Shown one piece after another: positions 42,766 to 53,900 of a stretch of DNA of 64,000 bases. The notes under the pieces were generated by a model. That model was not told the DNA's origin. It worked only from the letters and a program-made list of their open reading frames with translations, and did no database searches. Both the position numbers and the translations under genes were made by a program. Position 1 is the stretch's first letter. Every line of letters starts with the position of its first letter. This DNA comes from Ixodes scapularis (taxonomy: Eukaryota; Arthropoda; Arachnida; Ixodida; Ixodidae), in the NCBI RefSeq assembly GCF_016920785.2, contig NW_024609846.1:109544831-109608830 (forward strand), given 5' to 3'.

Positions 42766-43256
42766 TGGCGCACCACAAGATCCGGCTAAACCACTCCCCT
42801 AGACCAACGGACGTCACGCGACGGGCTTCTCAGAACAAAGGGGCCAAGGCTTGAAAAGGGGACGCGGGACAAAGGGAGGCTCTCTCGAACAGCGGACAGC
42901 AAGGAGCGCGCAACGGTGACCGGAGAGAAGGGGCTGGCGCGGGAATCGACGGGGAGACGCGCGCTGGCGCGGGGCAGTGCAGGCGCTACGTCGAGCTGCG
43001 GACTCGAAGAACGGACCGTACAGCGACCCCTGGACGCCGACGGCCCCATGACGTGGTGTGGACGACTACTGCAGGGACATCGAGTAGCTGCAGTGGCAGC
43101 GGACTTCCCTCCGGCCTCGCTGATTACCGTTCCCCGATCCCGAAACCCCCCAGGCAATAAGTGAGTGAATAAACCCTTTTGCCGAGAGCGAAGCATCGCC
43201 GTGTCATGTTCATCCGGGGACAGGGTCTGAGGGAATCGGTGTTAGAAGCCGGCAAT
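42766..43256 (+). mobile_element. LTR-like fragment
   Basis: GC-rich sequence with a single AATAAA (43170), a CCGAGAGCGAAGC segment and then TCGGTGTTAGAAGCCGGCA just before an AT run. A TGGTGTTAGAAGC-type block after an LTR is a common primer site. No second LTR or coding sequence is present, so it could be a solo LTR or a 5' remnant. Low certainty. Confidence 0.35.
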
Positions 43257-43310
43257 ATATATATAATAAATTGTACAAGACTGCGCTTTCAAAACGTATA
43301 TTGATGTCGG

Positions 43311-43810
43311 AGAAACTTGCACGAACACCACCCCCGCCGCTCGACAAGATCAATTGTTTTCACGTCGATACCAGATATTTTCTCACGTAGTTGCACCATG
43401 GCCTTCCTTCTCCGACATTGTGACGTGACCACTCGGAATGCTACGGCCTTCTTTCTAGGAGGTGTTGCTCCTCCCCTCCTCCTCCTCCCTCTCCCCTTTC
43501 TCTCTTTCCTTATCTCACTCTCCTCCCCTCCTCCTTCCTTCCCCCTTCCCCTCCCTCTTGACGTCACTCGTGACGTCACACGTGACACCATGTGTGACGT
43601 TATTATAGGAAACGTCCCCTATTGCAAAGCGTGTTTACGTCGACGGCAACGCCGCTCAAGCCAGAAACGGGCGCCTAAAAGCTGCGCTTTAAAAGGAAAA
43701 GGAGGAGGAGGGGAGAGGAGGAAGATGAGAGGGGATATTAGAACACAGGTTACAAGAGCGTTCCCCCCTTTAGGGAGGACTATGTAGACCCTTTTTTTCT
43801 AAGAGTGTAG
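43311..43810. repeat. Repeat with pyrimidine-rich arms
   Basis: TTCTAGGAGGTGTTG at 43452 also occurs at 28408, with related flanks (GACGT...ACGG/AGCCTT). CT-rich sequence (43470-43560) faces GGAGGAGGGGAGAGGAGGAAG (43690-43722), making a potential long stem. TGACGTCA-like words cluster between. It ends with TTTCTAAGAGTGTAG at 43796-43810. Confidence 0.5.
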
Positions 43811-43864
43811 AGCGAATCAACGTGGGTGAAAAAGGCGCAGATAGGCAACAAAATACCACTCTAT

Positions 43865-43870
43865 TTTATT
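43865..43870 (-). terminator. Polyadenylation signal overlapping the sulfotransferase stop
   Basis: Reading on the minus strand, AATAAA spans 43870 to 43865 and includes the TAA stop (43868-43866). If used, the 3' UTR would be very short, about 15-25 bases. Confidence 0.5.
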
Positions 43871-44843
43871 TCTCATTCCATAGCTGCATGAGATCTGTGC
43901 CCAAAGTCATCTCGTCAATCCTGGCTTGCATGCGTTGGATTTGCCCTGGTGTAAAAAACTCCTTCCAGTCATTCACTTTTCCTTTCCGAAAGAACTTAAA
44001 GCCATTCTCCTCAACCCTCTCTGACGTGGCATTGTTGCCCCTGCCGATAGGTGTGGACAGACCTCCGAAGAGCCCTGAGAACACCTGTGCTCCCGGCTCC
44101 AGGACGCGGCTCATAAAGTCGAAGCTGCTTTTGTTCAAGATCTCCCGAAATACCTCTTGGTCGCCCTCGAGCATCTTTCCGTACTCTTCACCCAGAAAAC
44201 TGGCGAGTTTCAGGATCATTCCCGGGGTATCCGCTTTCAGTTGCTCGTACGTGAAGAAAAATACGTTCGGGTCGTCCTTGCGGGCGTACCCGTGGAGCAC
44301 GTGATCGAAGTAGTCCCCGTAGCATAGGTCTCCCGTCACAAAAGCCTCGAAGAAGTCGTCGAAGGTGCCGTCTTTGAACTGGAACTTGGCTATGCCCCGC
44401 ATGAAATGGTAAAGCGACACACACGTGTCCCACGGATTCCGAGCGATGTACACGTACTTTGCCCTGTCGTTGAAGTTCTGCAGGAGCAGTTTTAGATGGG
44501 TCCCCATCGTCCTCGGCAAAGGCGTGCTTTCTAGGGCCTCTGGACCGTGGTTTTCCAAGTGGGGAGATCGTCTGACTAAGTCTTGAAAGCTGGTCGCGCC
44601 TTGTCCCCGACCTAGAATTAGTTGGATGATGTGCAGCGCCCAGTGGGTCCCGCTCTTGGGGTAGGTCACGACGATTATGTCTCCGTCGCCCGGTCGGTGC
44701 ATGAGAGCCTTGCGGGCAAGAGCGAGAGGGACGAGAGGAGAGTATCTGATGCCATCGACGAATTGAGAGAGCGGAACTCGGCGCTGACGGCTCATAGTGG
44801 TCGAAAGTCGTTGTGATCGGAGGTGTACCTGTGGGGTAGACAT
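43866..44843 (-). CDS. Cytosolic sulfotransferase (SULT family)
   Basis: Transfers sulfate from PAPS to a hydroxyl or amine of small molecules in the cytosol; the acceptor cannot be told from sequence. The 325-residue frame has the 5'-phosphosulfate loop TYPKSGTHW (residues 60-68), the catalytic His in RTMGTHLK (His116), the 3'-phosphate site YIARNPWDTCVSLYHF (Arg135, Ser143) and the C-terminal PAPS-binding RKGKVNDWKEFF (286-297). Length fits the family (about 290-330). A second ATG at residue 17 (44795) starts MSRQRRVPLSQFVDG and matches usual SULT N-termini better, so it may be the true start. No intron interrupts the coding region, as in tick SULT expansions or a retrogene; no poly-A remnant is seen. 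Repeats flank it on both sides. Intact and most likely functional. Confidence 0.93.
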   Translation of the reverse strand: MSTPQVHLRSQRLSTTMSRQRRVPLSQFVDGIRYSPLVPLALARKALMHRPGDGDIIVVTYPKSGTHWALHIIQLILGRGQGATSFQDLVRRSPHLENHGPEALESTPLPRTMGTHLKLLLQNFNDRAKYVYIARNPWDTCVSLYHFMRGIAKFQFKDGTFDDFFEAFVTGDLCYGDYFDHVLHGYARKDDPNVFFFTYEQLKADTPGMILKLASFLGEEYGKMLEGDQEVFREILNKSSFDFMSRVLEPGAQVFSGLFGGLSTPIGRGNNATSERVEENGFKFFRKGKVNDWKEFFTPGQIQRMQARIDEMTLGTDLMQLWNEK

Positions 44844-45499
44844 GATTCTTGTTAGGTTGCTTCTGGTTGTTTCCTACGTATACGGTGGTTCTAAGGATAT
44901 GTACGTATAGCGCAGAGATACTGGCCAATTGACCTCGACTAGCATTTGACAAAGGCTTTAGGCATATCCATTAAAGGGGTTATCACACTGGGGAGAAATT
45001 CCTCACTATGCTCCGGGATTCGCATCATGTGCTAAGAACGTCACGCTTTTGCGCAGAGCCGCGCTGACGCAGAGATTCCAAGCGGATGGGGGAGGTTATG
45101 CTCGGGTTCCACAAACGCTTCACGCCTCGATGTGGGATCTCTTTGCAATATGCTGTATTGTGTTCGCGTCTTTGACAACTTTACAGCTTTTGCTCAGCGA
45201 GATGCCGGCGGTGGTATCGCGGTCGCCTAACTTGTGGTGGCTTGCGCTGTTGCGTATGTTGTCCGAGGCTCCCGAAGGAGTCTTCGATATTCATCAATGC
45301 CGTTATTAAGCCGCTTCTCATACAACTGATTTTCGATTCCACGTCCTTTGTGTAGCATCCACCGATTCAAGAAGCATTTTCCTTTTATTAGGAAAAAGTT
45401 CGTCGTGTTCTGCATCTAAGAGCGTTGCTGCCATAAAAATAGTATTTATCTCGCTTGTATGTTTAAACAGCCTTGAAGTTGGTATGCTTCAACCTGTCT
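44844..45499. other. Upstream of the sulfotransferase; MITE fragment, no gene
   Basis: At 44975 AGGGGTTATCACACTGGGGA, preceded by TAA, is a diverged left end of the Harbinger-type MITE at 39361; it fades by about 45060. Otherwise I see no gene. Confidence 0.5.
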
Positions 45500-45627
45500 C
45501 TCAGATGTAAACTCAATTGCATTCTTAATGAGTAAATTCGAATGAATGGATATTGATCTCTAACTGCACAAACTTAATTGCATTCCTAATGAGATAATTC
45601 AAAATAATATGTGATATTGCATTCTTA
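45500..45627 (+). repeat. Short-unit repeat array, left half
   Basis: AACTCAATTGCATTCTTAAT followed by GAGTAAATTCGAA occurs with variants at 45507, 45570 and 45616. The same unit resumes at 46640-46790, so the array was split by an insertion. Confidence 0.75.
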
Positions 45628-46626
45628 AAGGGTCAATGCAACAATTTTAGTACTTTGCGCAAATACCGCCTAAAACGGATCCCTGACGTTAATGACCTAT
45701 GAATCACGCGTTAGTTTTTCACCCCACGCAATAGAAGTTCCAGAAAAAAAATTAAAGAAAAGCGAGCGCCGTTCACCCCCTCAACTTGCACCCAGAACAA
45801 GCGGCCACGTGATCTGGAGCCGATTATATGCCGCCAATGTTTATCATAGCCACGCGCTGGGGTTGGCAAAGCACAGGACACGCGCTGAGTTCCAGACATT
45901 GTTATGGCTCGGCTATTGTCGTCGTTGCAGCGATTGGACACGGGCCACTACCCGAATGCGAGTAGAAGCATCGATTCTCACGAGCCCAGATCGAATGCTT
46001 TCGCAGTCTTCGTGTCCACTGTGTGAGCAGCATTTGAATATCGTCAGGGGGGATCGGTGGCCGAGTGGTCTAGCGCACACCAGCTCGGAGCACGTGGAGC
46101 GAAAGCTCGCGCTGCAGAACCCAGGGATCCTGGGTTCGAGCCCCACCCCTGCCCGTTTCGATCTGGATGAGCATCGTACCGGCGTGCGGTCGTGTATCAC
46201 TACTGCGTGATGCACGTTAAAGACCCCAGGCTAGCGGTTGTACCGCACTGGCTAAATTTCTCATCTCCAGCTGGGAGACTCGTCGCCCCTGTGAGGCAGA
46301 CCAAGTTCTAGGCTGTATAAACACACACACAACCCAATTTTTTTTTTTTTAATATCGTCACCGCGAAGCTCGATGACGCATTCCCGGGGATCGTACTGTT
46401 GTCATTGTCCCCACAGCTCCGTCATCAAATTTCGCGAAGGAGCAAAAGGCTGCTTTGGAAGGAGTTACTGAAAGAAAAGCTCCGCTTTCATCCTTTGAAT
46501 TCCGCCGCGACGAAGACGCTTCTTGGTCAGTGGTGTTGCGTTCGAGTATTCTTGGGTCCCACTAGCGCCAGGAAGCTTGTTTAAAGTAAGAAATATTCCT
46601 ACCCAATGTCGTTGCGCAGCCCCTTT
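45628..46626. mobile_element. MITE of about 1 kb inserted in the repeat array
   Basis: Left end AAAGGGTCAATGCAACAATT and inverted right end AAAGGGGCTGCGCAACGACA share AAAGGG.C..(T)GC(G)CAAC.A. Both ends abut TTAA-like sequence of the interrupted array. A tRNA-derived SINE lies inside (46050-46335). Open frames inside show no transposase. Confidence 0.6.
46050..46335 (+). mobile_element. tRNA-derived SINE (Ruka-like)
   Basis: The head is a tRNA-Ser-like sequence with an A box GGTGGCCGAGTGGTCTAGCG at 46060 and a B box GGTTCGAGCCCC at 46134, both in pol III positions, with a long variable arm between. The body contains TGATGCACGTTAAAGACCCC at 46209, a motif I associate with tick SINEs, and the tail is ATAAACACACACACAACCC. 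It is not a functional tRNA: the anticodon arm is unpaired and the 3' end continues into SINE body. Assignment to Ruka is from memory. Confidence 0.78.
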
Positions 46627-46639
46627 AATGAACATACTA

Positions 46640-46790
46640 AATTGCAATCTTAACGAACAAACTCAATTGCATTCTTAATGAGTAAATTCGAAATAATATA
46701 TATTTTCTTAATGACCAAACTCAATTGCATTCATAATGTCCTAATGAGTAAATTCAATGGAATCGATATTGAGTTTCCTATGATCAAGAC
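46640..46790 (+). repeat. Short-unit repeat array, right half
   Basis: AACTCAATTGCATTCTTAAT and GAGTAAATTC recur at 46659, 46711 and 46755, same orientation as the left half. Confidence 0.75.
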
Positions 46791-47005
46791 GTTGGGTTTA
46801 TGTTGGGGTTCACTTGACTACATAGGAATAGAGTAGCAACTCAATTGAAACTTATGGACCATTTTTGTAAAGGATACACGGTATATAGGCCAGTGAATAG
46901 TGCATGATGGGACGCCAGGAGGCCGCTTCGCGTCAGCATAAAATGGTAGCGACTCGCGAACGCTAGCAAAAAGCGCACCTTTTGTAGTCGCGTCTCGTGG
47001 ACGCT

Positions 47006-47600
47006 ACACACTCTTAAAAAAAAGGAGTAGTACTTCATCCCTTTTGGGGACTAAATCGATGTCACTGAGAGTGATCCCCCAAAAACGGCAAAACCCCGGT
47101 TTAGTCCCTCCCTTTTCTTTTAGTCCCTTTTCATTGATCCCTTCAGGTCAAAGTTTTGAACCGTTAAGAGGAGTGCTTTTGATCCCTACAGCAGGGCATC
47201 AGGGACTAAGCTTAACTCTTCAGGGGATTAATTATGGTCCCTTGAGCGCCGTCGTGTTTATAATTGGGGGAGTAACTTTGATCCCTTTGGGAATCAACAG
47301 TGGTGATTGGGGGACTAACTTTTTTTTATTGGGGACTAAAGTTCGTCCCTTTGGGGATTAATTTTGCCACTTAAAAATATGATATTTATAGTGACGGGGG
47401 AGTAACTTTCGTCCCTTTGGGGATTAATTTTGCCACTTAAAGGGATGATATTTATAGTGACGGGGGAGTAACTTTCGTCCCTTTTGAGGATCAATTTTGA
47501 CCCTTTTAGGGAATAATTTTATAATATTGAGAGGGTAATTTTCGTCCTTTTGTGAACGAATTTTGACACTTTTAGAGCCGAAATTACTAGTAATGAGACC
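47006..47600 (+). repeat. Array of GGGGA-TTAATTTTG units, 66-bp period
   Basis: Starts TACACACTCTTAAAAAAAAG. The clear repeat is CTTTGGGGATTAATTTTGCC at 47353 and 47419 and a variant at 47485, with TTATAGTGACGGGGGAGTAA between. Looser GGGGACTAA / GATCCCTTT units fill the first 300 bases. Three good and several degenerate units. Confidence 0.85.
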
Positions 47601-47603
47601 CTT

Positions 47604-47775
47604 TAGCTGTGAATAGGAGTGAAAGGTTTGCGGCATTGAACGGCTTCCTATTCAGAAAAGGCAGATTGTGCAACTTGTTTGAAAAGGTATATCTTCTGAA
47701 AAGTTCCACAAAGTGTCTTTTCAGAGCAGGGAGGTATTCAATACCTCAGACCTTTCACTCCCATTCACAGCTAAA
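47604..47775. mobile_element. Small MITE next to the 66-bp array
   Basis: AGCTGTGAATAGGAGTGAAA at 47607 pairs with the reverse complement of TTTCACTCCCATTCACAGCT at 47753. Inner bases GGCATTGAACGG / GTATTCAATACCTC also pair loosely. Confidence 0.65.
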
Positions 47776-49281
47776 TATTGCAGTACATATGAAAAGTCGC
47801 ACACCTTTATTTGGAAAACGCAAGCCTTTGTTGTGAAAGAAGCTGCGAAGACTGGATATGCGGACAACACTCGTAGAACTTTGAGGCAGGTTTTTTTACA
47901 GCTAACATCACCATTTTACGAAACATTGCACCAGCTATATGTAGAAAAAAAAACTAGCACTTTCATTGTGGAAATATATTTATTCTAGAACTACACAACA
48001 CTGTAAATGAAAACAATTGCACATCACAAGAAAGTATACAAGAAAATACTGCTATCTTGGCACTGAACAACTTGCCGAAATTTTACATGACTAGCATATA
48101 TATAGGAATCTACAATGGTTCTTAGTGCTGCTGAACGAGCCCGAAAAATTGGCGCCTGCACATTAAAAGTTAAAGCATTCACTGAATGTGCATGTTACCT
48201 GTTGAAATTGTAAGGAATTTCGCCTCCTTCCTGTGAAAAATTAGACGAACTTGCCAGGGCCTACGGTGGACATGCTTGCAGCGTTAGCAATGCTTGTAAA
48301 CTGCGACGTCATTTTGTTCTAAGCAAGGGAAGCAGAAGGCGATCTCATCTGCTCGTTGTGCCTACCGGGAGTTACAACCATCGCCAACTCTATCATCTGC
48401 AGACATGACTGCTATTGACACTGGCCAGTTTGTTGGTCTTACTTTTCATGTGAAGGGAGCTAAGCTTTGAAATTACTGCAGGAAAAATTCACATTTGGTG
48501 AAATCTTAATTGAGCTTTCTACATGCAGGATCTGATTGTTCTGGCTCGTTTTACAGCACTGAAACATATTGTAGACACCCTAATATCCATTCAAAAATAA
48601 GAAAACTTGTAGAGAAAAAAAAAAAGCTAACAAGAGACAGCTCTTTTTAATGTCGTTTGTTCCCTTTTTTAATAAACTGACTATAAAAAATCAAACACCT
48701 TAGTAAAAGAGCTCCCAATCATAAAATGTGAGGCAGTAAAATTACTAGTATATTTATAAATTTAAAAAAAAAGAAAAAAACCTGGGAAAGGTTTTTGGCC
48801 TGTAGGAACATATCTGCTCAAGAAGCCTGTACGTAGCGATCTAAATTTTTCGTCATAGGTGTATTTCACATGTCGTTTTTTTAATTACAAAGCGCAGCTC
48901 TTTTTCTGTAAATAATAGGGCGAATAAACTTGCCACGGTCTACGACGTGAAGGCGACGATTTTTACGGTCCATTTTTAATCGAGCCCGGTGACTTGGGTC
49001 ACCCTATATTTATAAATAAAAAAAAACAGAACAAAAAGTTTGCCATGGGTTTTAGACCTTCAGGATTGCATGTGCTCAAGAAAGTAAAAATAATGTTCAC
49101 TTAAATGCGAATGCATTCCTTCAATGCATTACACAAGCCCAGAACAACATTCTTTTAACAACATGTGTGGAAAAAAACTTTTTTTTTTTAAATTTAGGAT
49201 GGTCAGCAGCCTTGTGTCCATGCAGCCCAGCTTTGAATGTTTGAGACCTACAAGTCTCTCTAAACAAACAAATGTGCAAAA
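47776..49281. other. Intron-like or intergenic, with a diverged duplicated block
   Basis: Sequence at 48750-48830 (ATATTTATAAATTTAAAAAA ... GCTCAAGAAG) resembles 49005-49085 (ATATTTATAAATAAAAAAAA ... GCTCAAGAAA), a diverged duplication about 255 bp apart. No gene. Confidence 0.45.
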
Positions 49282-49446
49282 CTATTTAACGAAGTACTGA
49301 AGGTCGAAAACCCATGCCAGGCAGACACGAAGTGCCACAGCTTCCAGAGGGTCCTCTGTCTGATAAGCCAGATTTTCAAAAAGCACACCGCAGCGCTCTG
49401 TTGGGGTCCTGGGACACACTTCGATGGAATAGACTGCGGGGAACGT
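49282..49446 (-). pseudogene. Exon-like block, last exon of a minus-strand gene
   Basis: A good acceptor (TTTGTTTCAG, minus) precedes the frame TFPAVYSIEVCPRTPTERCG...DPLEAVALRVCLAWVFDLQYF, which ends at a stop at 49282. The composition is protein-like, not low complexity. I do not recognise the family. It lies 1.3 kb downstream of another exon-like block in the same direction, so it may end the same gene; phase between them is untested. Since upstream blocks contain stops and shifts, I list it with a decaying locus. Confidence 0.45.
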
Positions 49447-50766
49447 CTGAAACAAAGGTTGGGAATTAAAACAAATCATAAAATCGAAGGCTTTCTGACA
49501 AAAAGAGAGGCCTGCCCTTAGAGCAGATACAAGTAACTGATGATAAGCAGATACAGGTAACTGATAGACTACCTGAAACAGGTTCAGTACATACTCCCTA
49601 AACCTAACACCCCAAACCAGTTACCCTAATATTGTTCTTGGCAAATCAAAGCTAAATTGGTCATTGGAGCAGCTGGAATATCCTCTCCAGGCTAGGTCAT
49701 CATCGGGTACCCAAACTTCACCACGTTGTTCGACTGGTGAGCAAAGGAGTAGCACAAACAACGCAAAAGATGGACCATCTCCGGTCAACAGTAAGTTTCG
49801 GGAGCACTGCGATATCTAAAACTCCTAGATGCGGTTGATGTATATGAAAAGGTTCTTAACACGGATTCATCTAAAGCCTTGCATTAAAGCCAGAAAGGTA
49901 TTTCGTTTATAACGAAAAATTCAGCCTTCAGGCTCAAAATACAAACGTGAGATTGTCATTTACGGATATTGTTGATCATATTCAGCCCATATCTGAACAG
50001 GACGGGTATATTTCAAATTCCGTTAAGTATCCCTTTAAAATATTTTCATACCACAGAGCACAGACACTTCAGAAATTTTTGTCCAACCACCATCTACACT
50101 ATACTCTGTATCACCTTAGTCAGGGCGCAGCGGATGCTGCGAGCCATCAGATCTAATCCAAAGCTGTGCGGGTGTCATGTGTCCTTAGAGAGTGGGCGCG
50201 GCGACATGTGTTATGTGCTATGTTCAAAGAGCACGATTAAATGGGATTGCTCTTAGCATCCGCTGCATCCGGACATAGGATGAAACAGTAATACCATGCA
50301 GTCAAATCCTACCAGGTGAGAAATAAGGGCCTGATTTTGTTTCCTCATATGCACACAGTTAATAACAGAATAATCACCCATGCTAGTAGATTGTTTTTTA
50401 AACTAATCCTTTCAATTGTGCTCAGTGCCAAGTGTCACGGCAATTCAACACAAAATATGAAGGCTCTATTTAAGCATCACATCAGTAATGCAAATTTATA
50501 TTTCTTTTTAAATACAGCCATTCCCCCATTTTTTTAAATGTTACTCATCACCAGACGGTCACTCAGAATTTAAAATTAATGTACAGAAGCATTTAGAATT
50601 TCAGATGCCGTACAGATAACTGTTAGATATCTCGAATTTAATTTACATAGTTTGCACCCACCTATCACATGAACTGAGTCGGCACCAATTCGGTTGCAAT
50701 AGAAAGCTAGCTGGATTGGGACTTCCGCTAACAGTCAATGAAGGCTAAATTGTAAAGCAGGTATAC

Positions 50767-50938
50767 CTTGTTTCTCCGATTCTTTAACATCATCCATCCT
50801 TTCAACAGTCTGGTAGAAAATGTCCGGCTTTGTCTTGCCCTCTGTCAGTTCAAGGGCGGTCGCCAGGTTTTCTGAGGCAATTTAAAAAAAGAGTTGCTCG
50901 GCATCGACGCATGTGATGCGATTAAACTCAGCAAAAAT
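50767..50938 (-). pseudogene. Exon-like block, paralogue of 51881-52051, with a stop
   Basis: Acceptor TTTTTATTTCAG and donor CAAG|GTATAC frame a block whose translation IFAEFNRITCVDAEQLFF-stop-IASENLATALELTEGKT aligns along its whole length with the block at 51881-52051. The TAA arises in a T/A-rich run. Intron bases beyond both exons are also similar (AATCGTAATTG... near 51046 and 52160), so a genomic segment was duplicated in tandem. It could be a dead duplicate exon or part of a dead gene. Function unknown. Confidence 0.55.
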
Positions 50939-51880
50939 CTGAAATAAAAATAGATGATCTTTAGTGAGCCAATAAATCGTAAACTACCCTGTAGAAAAGC
51001 AGGAGATAAAAAAAAAAAGATTCCCAATTTATTATGAGAAACAGAATCGTAATTGCAAAGATGTCAGTGGGATTATAAAAGACTCGTGGTGCTTGCTTTT
51101 GCCATGGAGGAAGTGCCAGTTAATAAGACTATGATGTTGTTATCAGTTTTCTGAAAGTAATTCGTTCCAAGCACATCTCATTATGCTTGTGATCACATTT
51201 AGTTTTGCCCGTGCTTTGAGAAGTGCTGTTAATACTTACTTTAAAATAAACAAAGGAATAAAAACAAGTATGAAGTACCCCAATTTTCCACATAAGCCAA
51301 CTAATTCAGAATGTGCAGTGTTTTTGGTTGGCCAGTTACGATCAGATACATCTCAGCTGTACCAAATCTCGCTCAGCAGGGGGAACCTACCAAAATATAA
51401 AGCTATTTGCTCGGTTTTCTAGCCCTCCACAAATATAACTAAAACGCAAGTATTTTCTTATAATGCTGCTATAAAAAAGGCAAGCAAGAAGTGGCCTATG
51501 AGGAGAATTTTTTTTAAAGGCATGTTGAACTTGAATAATTCCCACTGAATTGAGCAACAGGGCAAGGACAGTGTGCTTGCTCTCTTGAAAACTTCCAACA
51601 GGTTGGCAGGGCAGTGCCATTTTAAACCTTGTTATCACATTGGGTATGCTCTCAGATCCAGCCAGCTGTCGATCATAAAACTGGTGACCATGCTTTCTGC
51701 ACATACTCATGTGCATGAGGGCAGGGTCAGGTAATGAGATACTTGTCCCGAGAGCCCAAAGTTTCTGCCAACCCGTAAGCTGAGCCCTTGGAAGGAAATT
51801 AATAGCAAAAGACGAACGGCTTCATTTACTGCAAATGTGCTAAAAAAGAAAAGTGTAATACAACAAAGGGTAAAGTGCAC

Positions 51881-52051
51881 TTTTTTTATATCTTCTGCAT
51901 CATGAAGCCTTACAATGATCTCGCAGAACAGGGCCAGTCTTGGTTTTCCCTCAGTCACCATGAGAACAGTTGGCAGGTTTTCTGAAGCAACATTCATAAA
52001 TCGCTCCTTTGCCTTGGCGCCAGTACTAATACAAAAAGACACTGCAAAGAT
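51881..52051 (-). pseudogene. Exon-like block, open, paralogue of 50767-50938
   Basis: After the acceptor CTTGCAG the frame IFAVSFCISTGAKAKERF...VASENLPTVLMVTEGKPRLA...IVRLHDAEDIKK is open over 57 codons. It joins in phase 0 with the block at 52440-52653 (LKLTDQ then IFAV). The donor AAAAAAA|GTGCAC is weak. The family is not recognised; it may be one of the poorly named multi-exon tick genes that often carry copies in repeats. Confidence 0.5.
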
Positions 52052-52439
52052 CTGCAAGAAACATTATTTTCACATTTTCAGTCTACTTGAAGATATTTGT
52101 AAACTGCCCTTTTTAAAAGAAAAAGCGAAAAAAATCATGACTTATCAGTTGTAACCAAATCGTAATTGATGTAAGTGGGATAAAAAAGGAGACCCATCAT
52201 GGTGCCAGACTTCACCATGACAGGACTAACGGCGTATTTATGCCAGGACTGGAGCCGCAACTGCAAAGCAGATCTGTGCGTTGAGGAACATTTTCCCCAA
52301 CCGCGTCACCGAGATCTCCCTGCAGGAGCTTCCATTCGCTAGCAGCGCGAATGCACCATAATGGGGGTGGTCGTGGTCTTATCAGGGAACTTACTGCTCC
52401 TAAAAGCATGAGCAACATCGTTAGTAAGCAACATATTAC

Positions 52440-52653
52440 CTGGTCTGTGAGCTTTAGGGCTGGATAGTCGTCTACGGTGTTGAAGATTGTAGGGTGTATG
52501 CTGATGTACCCTCCTTGTCCAAAAAGTCCTCTCCATGGCATCTTTCACCATCTCCATATACGTAGTAGCTCCCTTCCTTTCTCTTCTCATTGCGTCCATG
52601 TGGCCGGCTATGAAATTTCAATCTTCAGTCGTGGGCGAGGATGCTTGCAGCTT
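52440..52653 (-). pseudogene. Exon-like block with stop and frameshifts
   Basis: Acceptor TTCTAATTTTCAG (minus, ending 52654) and donor ACCAG|GTAATA (52440) bound the block. Protein-like pieces lie in different frames: RPRLKIEIS then a stop, MDAMRRERKGATTYMEMVKD...FWTRR, and GYISIHPTIFNTVDDYPALK. One stop and two shifts (near 52605 and 52505) break it. Together with the next exons this is a degenerate gene copy. Confidence 0.5.
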
Positions 52654-53744
52654 CTGAAAATTAGAAGGAACGAAGTAAACCAACCTTGAACATAGTAAAA
52701 ACACTCAGAGATGTCGAAAAAGAAAGGACAGGCAGACACAGTCTTAATTAACTAGCACCAGCTCGTTTTCGCCCTAAACCTCATAAATCAACCCTTTTCC
52801 ACATGTCTGTTCTCCACCTGTGGTCGAATTTTTATTTTTTTTTTGCTACATCAAAAGTATTTTTTAATAACATTCAAGAGACAAAGAAGCCTACAAGTGC
52901 GAAATCAATAGTTTAAGGAGCTCAATTATAAAAGATTACTCAGTTAGTTCAATGCCTCCTAGATCGCAAGGCTTTAGTGTTGCTGGATTCTACCCCCTCT
53001 CATAGGTCATCGCAAGGCTGACTGGAAAAAGTGCTGCATTTGCATTCAGCTGGAACACGTATTCTCACCAACTGAACACGAGTTCTAGGCCAATGCTAAC
53101 ATAGCACTGTCCACTATATACCCTGCACTGAAATATGATAACCGAGAAAGAAAATTAAGGGCTAAGGTATTGGTATTTAGGAGGTGCTAGGCCAACTCAA
53201 AATTAAAGTGTCCTTTAAATGAAGCTATAGCAACATTTTGTGTCGTGATAACTGTTCATGGCATGTGCAAATTTATTTTTACGTGACTTGTTTTTATTTT
53301 TGATTGCAGCTACTTCTGTTCCAAAATGACGATGCTATGTGGTAATACCCTATTATTTATGTAAGATACTGTCATAAAGCATAGTGTCTGTCATAACCAG
53401 AATTTATTAATGCGAAATCGAATGACAGTCAAGACGAGAAAATTGCACCCTAAAGGAACCCTGAAAAAAAAAAAATTCTCTTAAACAGTTTATAAGGGAC
53501 ACATGGTGCCTAAAAAATAAATTTTGCGCAAAAACATTTTTTAGCAATATTGACGGCGCGAGATTAATTTTCTATTAATTTCATGACGTCACGGTATAAT
53601 AATACACAATTTTCCCCTCAATAAGATTGGCATACCATTTCTTTACCTGAACGCGATGGCCAAGGCAATCCACCTCTCCTCCCCGCACCCGAAAGAAAAC
53701 AAGTGGAAAGGTCGTGATTACCGACTAAATCGCGTCTGTGACCC
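52654..53744. other. No supported gene
   Basis: Probably intron or intergenic of the decaying minus-strand locus. AT-rich, no motif. Confidence 0.4.
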
Positions 53745-53900
53745 ATGACCTGTCGATTTTTTTTTGTTTGTTGCATATTTAATATTGTTCACTTGTTACT
53801 ATATTAATATATTTATTTTATGTATGTGCCTCTCCCCCTCTGTAATGCCTTCGGGCCCTGCATGTATTTTCAATAAATAAATAAATAAATAAAGAAATAT
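53745..53900 (+). mobile_element. 3' end of a truncated LINE
   Basis: CCCCCTCTGTAATGCCTTCG and GGGCCCTGCATGTATTTTC precede a tail of AATAAATAAATAAATAAAT repeats at 53873-53895. This 3' UTR form followed by an AAAT tail is typical of L2/CR1-like LINEs in ticks as far as I remember. Severely 5' truncated. Confidence 0.65.

Noticed and set aside
44188..44952. Second long frame on the minus strand over the sulfotransferase
   Set aside because: It overlaps the SULT frame and has no motif; a shadow.
46060..46150. A tRNA gene
   Set aside because: A and B boxes are present but the anticodon arm is not paired and the SINE body and tail follow.
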